Shown here: one piece after another, positions 7,633 through 16,099 of the stretch
How positions within the stretch are numbered: position 1 is the stretch's first letter
Layout: every line of letters starts with the position of its first letter
Origin: an uncultured Dysgonomonas sp.
GTDB taxonomy: Bacteria; Bacteroidota; Bacteroidia; Bacteroidales; Dysgonomonadaceae
Assembly: GCF_934668725.1 (NCBI RefSeq)
Contig: NZ_CAKUOF010000002.1
Coordinates: 62,001 to 126,000, forward strand
Length of the DNA stretch: 64,000 nucleotides
Direction of reading: 5' to 3'
Position numbers and translations under genes: made by a program
The notes under the pieces: model-generated
Database searches by the model: none
The model's input: the letters and a program-made list of their open reading frames with translations, nothing else
What the model was told of the DNA's origin: nothing

Positions 7633-9987
7633 ATGAAAAAAATAGTTTTTTCTGCTATCGCATTGATGGCAGTGGGTATTGTTTCAGCTCAAAATAAGAG
7701 CATGGTAGATACAGTGTACTCTATCGGCGAAGTTGAAGTGGTAGATTTTAGTAGAAAAAAAGTAGAAATAGGCAAGCTGGATGTTCCGTTGGAATATTTG
7801 CCAATGACAGTAAATACAGTATCTTTTAAAGAACTCGAAATACGAGGGATTACCAATATGGAAGATGCTGTAAAATTTCTGCCCGGAGTGCGTATGCAAA
7901 CCTCTTATGGGGCATTTCAAACGCTTACGGTGCGTGGTTTTAATTACACCCCCATTATGGTAGATGGAATAAGAGACGAGCGTACGATGATAAACTCATA
8001 TCCTGTGGCTGACCTTACAGATATTGAGTCGATGGAGTTATTAAAAGGACCGGCATCAGTTCTTTACGGACAATCCGTTATTGGTGGAGTACTCAATATT
8101 GTGAGAAAGTCGCCCACTCCTTACAATGTTGTGAATGCCCGTATGGCGTATGGTAGCTGGGATAACAAACAAGCTACGATGGATTTTGGAGGGAATCTTT
8201 ACAAATCGGTCAACTACAGAGCATTGTTGAATTATGCCAATCAAGATGGATGGAGAGATAACGGTAACAAGCGATTTTCAGGCTATTTTGCTTTAGCCTC
8301 TAAAATAGATGCAACCAGTAATATCGATATTCGTGGAGGATTCAATCGAGATTGGTATGGTACCGAAATTGGCTTGCCACCCAATATGACAAGCGATGTA
8401 TATAGCAAAGACGGCTCACTATTTCTTAAAAAAGGCGAGATGCAATCGGGTTTGAACAAAGAGTCTCGTTACAATAGTCAATCTGATTTTTTCAAGAATT
8501 ACGGATGGAATGTTACCCTGAAGTACGATAAAAAGTTTGGCGATAATCTGAAACTTCAAAATTACGCTTCGTATTTTGATGACGATATTAATTATTTCGG
8601 AACTGAAACGTTGAAATATCTGGAGAGTGACAATGCTATTTACGATCATTTCTATCTGACTAAAAACAAGGCAGGAGAAGAAGTCCGTAAATATATTTGT
8701 CTCGATAGTGTATATCTGGCATCTCCGTTACGTTTCTCTCATATGGCAAAAACGTTTAGCGATCAGCTCGATTTGTCGGGAAGCTTTTATACCGGAAGCA
8801 TAAAACACAATTTCATCGGAGGATATACATTTTCGCAAATGAACCGAAACTCATATACAGGATATAATCTTGCCCCCGAAAATGATCCTCTTAATAGTAG
8901 CTATGATGTATATGGACCTGGTCTGTATTCTCATGTAGCAGTAAATAACCCACAAAGTATGGGTTACATGAATACATCTTTCAGTAAAGCCAATATCACT
9001 AAAAGTTATATGCATAGCCTTTATTTTCAGGATTTAATTGAATTAAACGAGCAATGGAAGGTGATGCTGGCAGGACGTTACGATTTCTTTAAATATATGC
9101 GTGCAACAGCACCTACATACGATGGCGAAAGAAAATATCATAGATCGGAACAAACAGCATACAGTATCAATAACACCTCATCATTTACTTATCGTGCAGG
9201 AGTTGTGTATATTCCAACCAAAGACCTTTCACTGTATGGTTCTATGGCATCGTTTTTCAATCCCTATCGAGATTTTTATGCTGCAAATATAATTTATGTG
9301 GATGCAAACGGCGATAGATTTTATCCAACGGATGGTAAGGAAATTTTTAAACCTCAAACAGGCTATCAAGCAGAAGTAGGAGCACACTACAACTGGGGAA
9401 AATATGTACAGGCAACAGGTAGCTTATTTTATATCATAAAGAATAACGAAAAGAAGACCTTAAAAACAGGGGTAGTTGACGAAGATGGAATAACAAAATC
9501 GGTAGTTGGTCAGGTGGGATCATCCGAGTCGAAGGGCTTCGAATTTGATATTACAGTTTTTCCAACGCAAGGTATGAATGTAATGTTGGGCTATGCTTAT
9601 ACAGATGCTACCATTCGTGATTTGAAGAACAATGAATATATGGAAACCGAGACACAAAAGGGAAAGATGTTAACCGGTGTTCCTAAAAATACATTCTACG
9701 CAGCAGCCAATTATCTTATTCAAAAAGGAGTATTTAAAAATTTAGGCTTTGTAGCTACTGCTTCGTTTATGGACAAAGTATATCGTAATACCGATAATAC
9801 GTCCGAATATCCGTCGTATTGGTTAGTAGATATGGGTGTTTCGTATAAGTTGAAGAATAACGTTTGCTTATCTGTAAATGTAAATAATGTGTTTGATAAA
9901 GAATATTTCAATCAATCGTTAGGTTCTCAAATGGTACCGAGTATGCCACGGAACTTTTTGTTTACAATGGCTTATAGCTTGAGGTAA
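7633..9987 (+). CDS. TonB-dependent siderophore-type receptor
   Basis: 784 residues with a signal peptide (about 1-19, ending IVSAQ). There is no CarboxypepD_reg domain; it goes directly into a siderophore-receptor plug (about 50-165, with LTVRGFNYTPIMVDGIRDER and LLKGPASVLYGQSVIGGVLN). A long beta-barrel ends in a conserved C-terminal aromatic strand. The sequence class normally carries ferric siderophores, yet the gene lies inside a riboswitch-led B12 operon after cbiK and before two PepSY proteins. A cobalt chelate, haem-like tetrapyrrole or corrinoid are all possible cargoes; none can be read from sequence. The next gene starts 2 bp after its stop. Confidence 0.92.
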   Translation: MKKIVFSAIALMAVGIVSAQNKSMVDTVYSIGEVEVVDFSRKKVEIGKLDVPLEYLPMTVNTVSFKELEIRGITNMEDAVKFLPGVRMQTSYGAFQTLTVRGFNYTPIMVDGIRDERTMINSYPVADLTDIESMELLKGPASVLYGQSVIGGVLNIVRKSPTPYNVVNARMAYGSWDNKQATMDFGGNLYKSVNYRALLNYANQDGWRDNGNKRFSGYFALASKIDATSNIDIRGGFNRDWYGTEIGLPPNMTSDVYSKDGSLFLKKGEMQSGLNKESRYNSQSDFFKNYGWNVTLKYDKKFGDNLKLQNYASYFDDDINYFGTETLKYLESDNAIYDHFYLTKNKAGEEVRKYICLDSVYLASPLRFSHMAKTFSDQLDLSGSFYTGSIKHNFIGGYTFSQMNRNSYTGYNLAPENDPLNSSYDVYGPGLYSHVAVNNPQSMGYMNTSFSKANITKSYMHSLYFQDLIELNEQWKVMLAGRYDFFKYMRATAPTYDGERKYHRSEQTAYSINNTSSFTYRAGVVYIPTKDLSLYGSMASFFNPYRDFYAANIIYVDANGDRFYPTDGKEIFKPQTGYQAEVGAHYNWGKYVQATGSLFYIIKNNEKKTLKTGVVDEDGITKSVVGQVGSSESKGFEFDITVFPTQGMNVMLGYAYTDATIRDLKNNEYMETETQKGKMLTGVPKNTFYAAANYLIQKGVFKNLGFVATASFMDKVYRNTDNTSEYPSYWLVDMGVSYKLKNNVCLSVNVNNVFDKEYFNQSLGSQMVPSMPRNFLFTMAYSLR

Positions 9988-9988
9988 T

Positions 9989-11467
9989 ATGCTAAAAAGA
10001 ATCATATATTCTATTCACAGGGTGCTGGGGACTTTCCTCAGTATCCTGTTTCTTATGTGGTTTTTATCGGGTTTTGTGATGATCTATCACAACTTTCCGA
10101 GAGTAACACCACAAGACCGTAACCGAGCAACAGGTGTACTTTCTGCTAATATGCCCGAAATGGGAGAGATACTGAATCGTATTTATCCTGATACATTAAT
10201 TCAAAGAGTTAATCTTAAAATAACAAGTTACGGACAAACAGTCTTTGAAATTTCAACCCAAGATAGTAACTATAATCTGGTTGCCGATTCGAGCGAATTT
10301 ATCCGAAAAGTAAGCTATGAACAAATTGAAACTTATGCTCAGAAGTGGTGCTCTTCCGATATCGTAAAAGTAGATACACTTAACGAAGTAGATCAATGGA
10401 TACCCTTCAATCGGTTGATGAAGGACATGCCGATTTATAAATTCTACTTTGGAGATTCAGAAAAGCATCAGCTTTATATCTCGTCACATACAGGAGAAGC
10501 ACTTCAATTTACCGATAAAGACAGTCGCTTTTGGGCATGGTTAGGAGCAATACCTCATTGGGTGTATTTTACTTCTCTGCGCCAGGATGGTGAGTTGTGG
10601 AATACTACCGTTATTTGGCTTTCGGGTTTCGGGTCTATTATGTGCTTGATGGGCTTTGGTTTGGGTATTTATATGCTCGTAAAGCAATATCGAAAGAATA
10701 AAAAACTGGGTACACCTTATCGAAAGTTCTCCTATAAATGGCATCATGTCTTAGGATTCGTTTTCGGAATATTTATTTTCACTTTTGTGTTCAGCGGAAT
10801 GATGTCTCTGGCTGATATTCCTGATTGGATTATCAAGGATAGTAAACCATCTGGCAAACGAGGAATGTTTGGTTCTTCTTCTATACTAAAACAAAAGGAG
10901 TATCAACTTGATTATCGGGCAGTCCTATTATATTATTCCAATGATGTGAAGGCAATCGAATGGACAGGTTTTGATAAAACACCGATTTATAAAGTCGTAA
11001 CAACTGATACTATTTATGTGTTGGATGCTTCTGCGAATAATATAACTCCACTCCTTCTGACAGAGCAGGTGGTAAAAGATAAATATACAAGTCAACATAA
11101 AGAACCGATTACTTTATCGGTGATGACTGAGTATGATAACTATTATGTTGATCGTAAGAATAAGCTGCCATTGCCTGTATATAAAGTAGATGTTAGTGAT
11201 GCCGATAAAACGACTTATTATGTAAATCCTAAAACGGGTGATGTACGTTCTTTCACTACAAAATCACGTGTTCATAAATGGATGTATCAAGGCTTACATA
11301 GCTTCAACTTTAGGTTTTTGGCAGAACATCCTATTCTTTGGAATATTGTTATGTGGGTAACTATGATCGGTGGAACGTTGGTGTCGTTAAGCGGTGTCTT
11401 ACTCAGCTATAAATACCTGCGACGAAAGTTTAAACGGTTGACAAGAAAAAATTGCAAAAAAGAATGA
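9989..11467 (+). CDS. PepSY-associated transmembrane protein 1
   Basis: 492 residues with four predicted membrane helices: near the N-terminus (SIHRVLGTFLSILFLMWFL), about 205-232, about 250-278 and near the C-terminus (about 455-482). Two large periplasmic loops with PepSY-like segments lie between them. Conserved histidines sit at helix ends (IHRVLG, WHHVLG, GLHSFNF), as in PepSY_TM proteins such as FoxB and related ferric-siderophore reductases, where they are thought to bind haem. It directly follows a TonB receptor and has a tandem paralogue that overlaps it by 4 bp. A role as inner-membrane reductase for an imported metal complex is inferred. Confidence 0.88.
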   Translation: MLKRIIYSIHRVLGTFLSILFLMWFLSGFVMIYHNFPRVTPQDRNRATGVLSANMPEMGEILNRIYPDTLIQRVNLKITSYGQTVFEISTQDSNYNLVADSSEFIRKVSYEQIETYAQKWCSSDIVKVDTLNEVDQWIPFNRLMKDMPIYKFYFGDSEKHQLYISSHTGEALQFTDKDSRFWAWLGAIPHWVYFTSLRQDGELWNTTVIWLSGFGSIMCLMGFGLGIYMLVKQYRKNKKLGTPYRKFSYKWHHVLGFVFGIFIFTFVFSGMMSLADIPDWIIKDSKPSGKRGMFGSSSILKQKEYQLDYRAVLLYYSNDVKAIEWTGFDKTPIYKVVTTDTIYVLDASANNITPLLLTEQVVKDKYTSQHKEPITLSVMTEYDNYYVDRKNKLPLPVYKVDVSDADKTTYYVNPKTGDVRSFTTKSRVHKWMYQGLHSFNFRFLAEHPILWNIVMWVTMIGGTLVSLSGVLLSYKYLRRKFKRLTRKNCKKE

Positions 11468-12927
11468 TACGAAAACTTATATATTCCATCCACAGGGTAT
11501 TGGGAGCAGTAGTTAGCCTACTGTTCCTAATGTGGTTTATAACAGGATTGGTTTTGGTGTACCATCCATTCCCTAATGTAACGCAAGAAGAAAAGAATCA
11601 GAGGCTCGAGATTTTGTCCGATTCTCTACCTGATATTATGCCTCTTGTAAATAAATTACCGGAAGGTGAATCTGTTCGAAAAGTACGATTAAGTCAGTTG
11701 CAAGGGCAAACGCTACTGTCCATATCTACTAAAGAACAAGAGTATGTGTTCAATACAGATACTACGGAGAAAGTAAAGCCTTTAAATTATCAGACGATTG
11801 AAAATATAGCAAAGACATGGAGTAATGCTCCCATCGAAAGAGTAGATACCCTCAAAGAATTAGAGCAATGGATTATGTACAGCAAGTACGAAAAGGAGCT
11901 GCCGATCTATAAATTTTATTTTTCGGATGACGAGAAACATCAATTATATATCTCCTCCCAAAGTGGTGAAGTGCAGCAATTTACTGATAAAGATAGCCGA
12001 TTTTGGTCGTGGGTAGGCTTTATTCCTCATACCTTTTATGTGCCTGCATTACGTAAACATACGCAAACGTGGATACTCACCATTACTGTATTGGCTTCGC
12101 TCGGACTCGTAATGTGTCTGGCAGGTATGTATGTGGGTGTAGATGCTTATTATAAAAGGTATAAACGAAGGGGAACGTTCGAAAGTCCCTATCGCAAGCG
12201 TTGGTATTGGTGGCATCATGTAGTGGGTATGATCTTCGGGATATTTCTTCTCACTTGGGCATTTAGCGGAGTGATGTCGTTACGAAAAGTACCTCAATGG
12301 ATGGTAAAAACGCATGAGGAATATAAAATTCCGATGAAAATAAAAGGCAAGAGAATATCTCCTGATAAATATCCATTCGATTATAAATTATTAAAACAGA
12401 ATTATCCTGAATTGAAGCAAATAGAATGGACTCATTTCCAGGGAATACCCATCTATGAAATAGTTAACGGTAGCCAAACACTATTTATAGATGCCTCATC
12501 AGATGAAGCTAAAGAATTATTCTTGCCTTCTGAAGCAATAGAGAAATCTATCCGTGCTATTCATGGTGACAGTGTTGCTTTTACCGTGAAACTAATAAGC
12601 GAGTATGAGGACTATTATTTGCCTTGGAAGCGAGATTTGGGTTTACCAGCCTATAAGGTTGAAGTGTCTGATGCCGATAAAAGCCTCTATTATATAAATG
12701 CAAAAACGGGCGATTATAAATACCTTAATCAGAATCGTAAAGCACGTAAATGGATGTTTCAGGCATTGCATTATTTCCATATCAAATGGCTGATGGATAG
12801 ACCTGTCCTCTGGACTATCATTCTATGGACATTGTCGCTCGGTTGCATCATCGTTTCGGGTACAGGAGTTTGGTTGAGTTGGAAGTTTTTTAGGAGGAAA
12901 TGGAAACACAGTTCTAAAATAAAATAA
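11464..12927 (+). CDS. PepSY-associated transmembrane protein 2 (tandem paralogue)
   Basis: 487 residues from the ATG at 11464. An upstream TTG at 11452 is less likely because MIRKLIYSIHRVLG aligns exactly with the start of the preceding paralogue. The architecture is identical: four membrane helices, histidine motifs IHRVLG, WHHVVG and ALHYFHI, and the shared stretch KFYFxxxEKHQLYISS. The ATGA overlap with its neighbour implies translational coupling, perhaps forming a heteromer. Its closest relative appears to be the gene beside it, so tandem duplication is likely. The function is inferred to be membrane electron transfer linked to the TonB receptor. Confidence 0.88.
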   Translation: MIRKLIYSIHRVLGAVVSLLFLMWFITGLVLVYHPFPNVTQEEKNQRLEILSDSLPDIMPLVNKLPEGESVRKVRLSQLQGQTLLSISTKEQEYVFNTDTTEKVKPLNYQTIENIAKTWSNAPIERVDTLKELEQWIMYSKYEKELPIYKFYFSDDEKHQLYISSQSGEVQQFTDKDSRFWSWVGFIPHTFYVPALRKHTQTWILTITVLASLGLVMCLAGMYVGVDAYYKRYKRRGTFESPYRKRWYWWHHVVGMIFGIFLLTWAFSGVMSLRKVPQWMVKTHEEYKIPMKIKGKRISPDKYPFDYKLLKQNYPELKQIEWTHFQGIPIYEIVNGSQTLFIDASSDEAKELFLPSEAIEKSIRAIHGDSVAFTVKLISEYEDYYLPWKRDLGLPAYKVEVSDADKSLYYINAKTGDYKYLNQNRKARKWMFQALHYFHIKWLMDRPVLWTIILWTLSLGCIIVSGTGVWLSWKFFRRKWKHSSKIK

Positions 12928-12935
12928 GTATAAAT

Positions 12936-14348
12936 ATGGCAAAAGGAAAAATTATAGTAGCCGGTATAGGTCCCGGATCAAAAGAAGATATAACGCCCGC
13001 AGTACTTGAAGCCGTAAAAGTTTCGGATGTAATTGTGGGATATAAATATTATTTTCAGTTTATCACCGATTTTGTAAAACCCGAAGCACAATGCATCGAT
13101 ACAGGTATGAAGAAAGAACGTCAACGAGCCGAAGAAGCATTTCGTTATGCTGAAGAAGGTAATGCCGTTTGTGTAATCAGTTCGGGCGATTCCGGTATTT
13201 ACGGCATGGCTCCCCTCATCTATGAGATGAAAAAGGAAAAGCAAAGCGATATTGAGGTTGATGTATTGCCCGGTATCAGTGCCTTTCAAAAAGCGGCAGC
13301 TATTTTGGGAGCACCCATTGGTCATGATTTCTGTATTATTTCAATGTCCGATTTAATGACGCCTTGGGACAGAATCGAAAAACGGATAATCGCAGCCTCA
13401 TCAGCCGATTTTGTGACAGCCATTTATAATCCCAAAAGTAATGGCAGATACTGGCAATTGTACCGATTGGTTGAACTGTTTCTCAAAGACCGTTCGCCCG
13501 ATACACCAGTGGCATATGTGCGTCAGGCAGGTCGTGATGAGCAGGAAGTGAAAGTAACTACGCTCGATGAATTTGATCCCGAAGATGTAGATATGTTTAC
13601 GATTGTCATTATAGGTAATTCGCAGTCATATCGTTTTCAAGAGGATAAAATAATTACCCCTCGTGGATATTATCGGGAAGATGAAGTCGAAGGTGCTAAA
13701 AATCTAGGTCAGGATATAATGATCCGTAGTTTCAGAACCATCGAAAGCGAATTGAAGAACAAGAATATTCCACTCGATAAGAAATGGGCATTGCTTCATG
13801 CAACACATACTACTGCCGATTTTGATATGGAAGAGGTGCTGTATACCGACGAAAATGCAGTAGCCAATCTTTACAAAGAGTTTACAGAAGGAACCGTTCG
13901 TACCATTATCAGCGATGTAACTATGGTAGTTTCGGGCATTCGTAAAGGAGCTTTGGAGCGTATGGGGATAGAGGCAAAATGCTATCTGCACGATCCTCGT
14001 GTGGCCGAACTGGCACAATCCAAAGGTATTACCCGTACTCAGGCAGGTATCCGTTTGGCAGTAGAGGAATATCCCGATGCTTTGTATGCCTTTGGTAATG
14101 CTCCAACAGCATTGATAGAATTATGTGAATTGGTACGTAAAGGCAAAGCGAACCCTATTGGTATTATTGCAGCTCCTGTTGGTTTTGTCAATGTGCGGGA
14201 ATCGAAACACATGACTAAACCATTTAAAAACATCTCGAAAATAATTATCGAAGGACGAAAAGGTGGTAGTAATTTAGCGGCAACACTTGTCAATTCAATT
14301 CTTACTTTTGATGATGCAGAACAATTAAAACCGGGTAGAGATGTGTGA
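12936..14348 (+). CDS. cobJ: Fused CbiH/CobJ (C17-methyltransferase, ring contraction) and CbiC/CobH (precorrin-8 methylmutase)
   Basis: 470 residues with two domains. Residues 1-240 form a tetrapyrrole methylase (GIGPGSKEDITP at 10-21, SSGDSGIYG at 82-90, LPGISAFQKAA at 111-121), which methylates C17 and contracts the ring. Residues 260-470 are CbiC/CobH (IMIRSFRTIE, LLHATHTTADFD with His288/His291, GNAPTALIEL, PVGFVNVRESK), which moves the C11 methyl to C12. It starts 8 bp after the PepSY pair. A copy of the 421-bp repeat follows before the next B12 gene, so transcription must run through it or restart. Confidence 0.95.
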   Translation: MAKGKIIVAGIGPGSKEDITPAVLEAVKVSDVIVGYKYYFQFITDFVKPEAQCIDTGMKKERQRAEEAFRYAEEGNAVCVISSGDSGIYGMAPLIYEMKKEKQSDIEVDVLPGISAFQKAAAILGAPIGHDFCIISMSDLMTPWDRIEKRIIAASSADFVTAIYNPKSNGRYWQLYRLVELFLKDRSPDTPVAYVRQAGRDEQEVKVTTLDEFDPEDVDMFTIVIIGNSQSYRFQEDKIITPRGYYREDEVEGAKNLGQDIMIRSFRTIESELKNKNIPLDKKWALLHATHTTADFDMEEVLYTDENAVANLYKEFTEGTVRTIISDVTMVVSGIRKGALERMGIEAKCYLHDPRVAELAQSKGITRTQAGIRLAVEEYPDALYAFGNAPTALIELCELVRKGKANPIGIIAAPVGFVNVRESKHMTKPFKNISKIIIEGRKGGSNLAATLVNSILTFDDAEQLKPGRDV

Positions 14349-14390
14349 GTTATAGTTGATAATATGCGTTTTTTTAAATTATAGTTTTTA

Positions 14391-14811
14391 CTACGCGCAA
14401 TCAGAGATTGCTTGTATTTCTTTTGCCCAAAGCCGCAAAAGAAATCAAAAAGGCTTTGTGCCCCGTGGTTCGCCTGCCAGACTACACTTGTGAGCTAAAC
14501 TAAACCTATTGCCTATCGGCACGTTCAGTTTTACGCTCACTTCGCTGGTCTGACAACGGCTGCACCACTCACGCACCGAGGCTGACGCACGCAAAACGGA
14601 ATATCGTCCGTCAGGTTTACGACCTTGTCGATTGCACGGGGCACCCGCCAGACTAAGAAAGCGTTAATAAACAAAAGGATATGGCTCTCAAACGTTTTCT
14701 TTTGTTTTAGCTTTCGAGTCCGTGGCGGGTCGGGCAAAAGGCACAGTCTTGATCTTTTGTTTCGTTTTGCATCAAGGTAAAATGAAAAACAAACCCATAA
14801 GGGTGCGTTAG
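14391..14811 (-). repeat. 421-bp interspersed repeat, copy 2 (full length, inverted, inside the B12 operon)
   Basis: Same length as copy 1 and in inverted orientation, starting CTACGCGCAATC and ending GGGTGCGTTAG. Both end hairpins are kept although their loops differ from copy 1 (ACCC-TTAT-GGGT; CAATC-TCT-GATTG in copy-1 orientation). Stems are therefore conserved while loops drift. It lies between the CbiH-CbiC and CbiE-CbiT genes. No coding sequence is supported. Confidence 0.85.
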
Positions 14812-14902
14812 TAAAATTGAATACTTAGTTTTAATAACTGATTTTGCATGAAGTATAAAATAGTGGAGGCGAATAATTATTCGCCCGATAAATCAATCTA
14901 AT

Positions 14903-16099
14903 ATGAGATTTTACGTAATAGGTATTGATGATAATCAGCAACAATATTTCTCACCCGAAATAAAGAAGGTGATAAGTGCTCATACTGTTTTTTCGGGAGG
15001 AGCACGTCATCATGAAATTGCAGAACCATTTCTACCCAAAGAATATACTTGGGTTGACATTGTTGTCCCTTTGAAAAATGTATTTCAACAATACCAGTCG
15101 CATCATGAAATAGTTGTTTTTGCTTCAGGTGACCCTCTTTTCTTTGGATTTGCAAATACTATTCAGCGGGAAATGCCTGAGGCTGAGATTATGTTATATC
15201 CTTCGTTCAATTCATTGCAAATGTTGGCTCATCGTTTGATGTTGCCATATCAGGATATGCACATTGTTTCGTTGACGGGTCGTCCCTGGTTGAAATTCGA
15301 TCAGGCTTTGATTGAAGGACAGTCTAAAATAGGAGTTTTGACGGATAACAAAGAACATATTCCATCAGCTATTGCTGAACGAATGCTCGAATATGGATAT
15401 GATAATTATGTAATGCACATAGGTGAATTATTGGGTAATAAAGAAAAAGAGAGAGTCTCGACTTTAGAACTGAAAGACGTTGTAAATAAGACCTTTCAAT
15501 TTCCCAATAATCTGATCTTGATAAAGACCGAGACACGAAATCGTCCGTTTGGTATTCCCGAAACAGACTTTCATTTATTGAATGGAAGAGCAAAAATGAT
15601 AACTAAAATGCCCATCCGGTTACTATCCCTTAGTTTATTAGAATTGAGAGATAAGTCGGTATTTTGGGATGTCGGCTTTTGCACTGGATCGGTTTCAGTA
15701 GAAGCTAAAATGCAGTTCTCTCATCTCGATATTTTTGCATTCGAGCAAAGGAGCGAAGGGACAGAATTAATGCAGACCAATACTCGCAGATTTGGTACAC
15801 CCGGTATAACTGCAATTATAGGAGATGTTACTCAGAATGATATATCGGCATTACCTGCCCCCGATGCGGTGTTTATTGGAGGACATGGTGGTAAAATGAA
15901 TGAGATAGTAACCAAATTGACCGAAGTGTTGAATCCCAAAGGTGTAATTGTATTCAATTCGGTATCGGACGAAAGTCGCAATATGTTTTTAGATGCCATA
16001 AAAAATAATGGTTTGAAACTAGAACAAAGTATAACAATTAAAGTAGACGATTTCAATGCAATTGATGTAATGAAAGCAATAAAAATAGATAGACAATGA
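14903..16099 (+). CDS. cobL: Precorrin-6Y/cobalt-precorrin C5,C15-methyltransferase and C12-decarboxylase (CbiE-CbiT, CobL)
   Basis: 398 residues, the usual size of the CobL/CbiET fusion. Residues 1-205 are the tetrapyrrole methylase CbiE (VIGIDDN at the N-terminus, FASGDPLFFG at 73-82). Residues 215-398 are the Rossmann methyltransferase CbiT (VFWDVGFCTGSVSVEA at 253-268, where families usually read DIGAGTGSVSIE). It adds methyl groups at C5 and C15 and decarboxylates the C12 acetate. Its end overlaps the next gene by 4 bp (ATGA), so the two are coupled. It is the first gene after the 421-bp repeat. Confidence 0.95.
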   Translation: MRFYVIGIDDNQQQYFSPEIKKVISAHTVFSGGARHHEIAEPFLPKEYTWVDIVVPLKNVFQQYQSHHEIVVFASGDPLFFGFANTIQREMPEAEIMLYPSFNSLQMLAHRLMLPYQDMHIVSLTGRPWLKFDQALIEGQSKIGVLTDNKEHIPSAIAERMLEYGYDNYVMHIGELLGNKEKERVSTLELKDVVNKTFQFPNNLILIKTETRNRPFGIPETDFHLLNGRAKMITKMPIRLLSLSLLELRDKSVFWDVGFCTGSVSVEAKMQFSHLDIFAFEQRSEGTELMQTNTRRFGTPGITAIIGDVTQNDISALPAPDAVFIGGHGGKMNEIVTKLTEVLNPKGVIVFNSVSDESRNMFLDAIKNNGLKLEQSITIKVDDFNAIDVMKAIKIDRQ

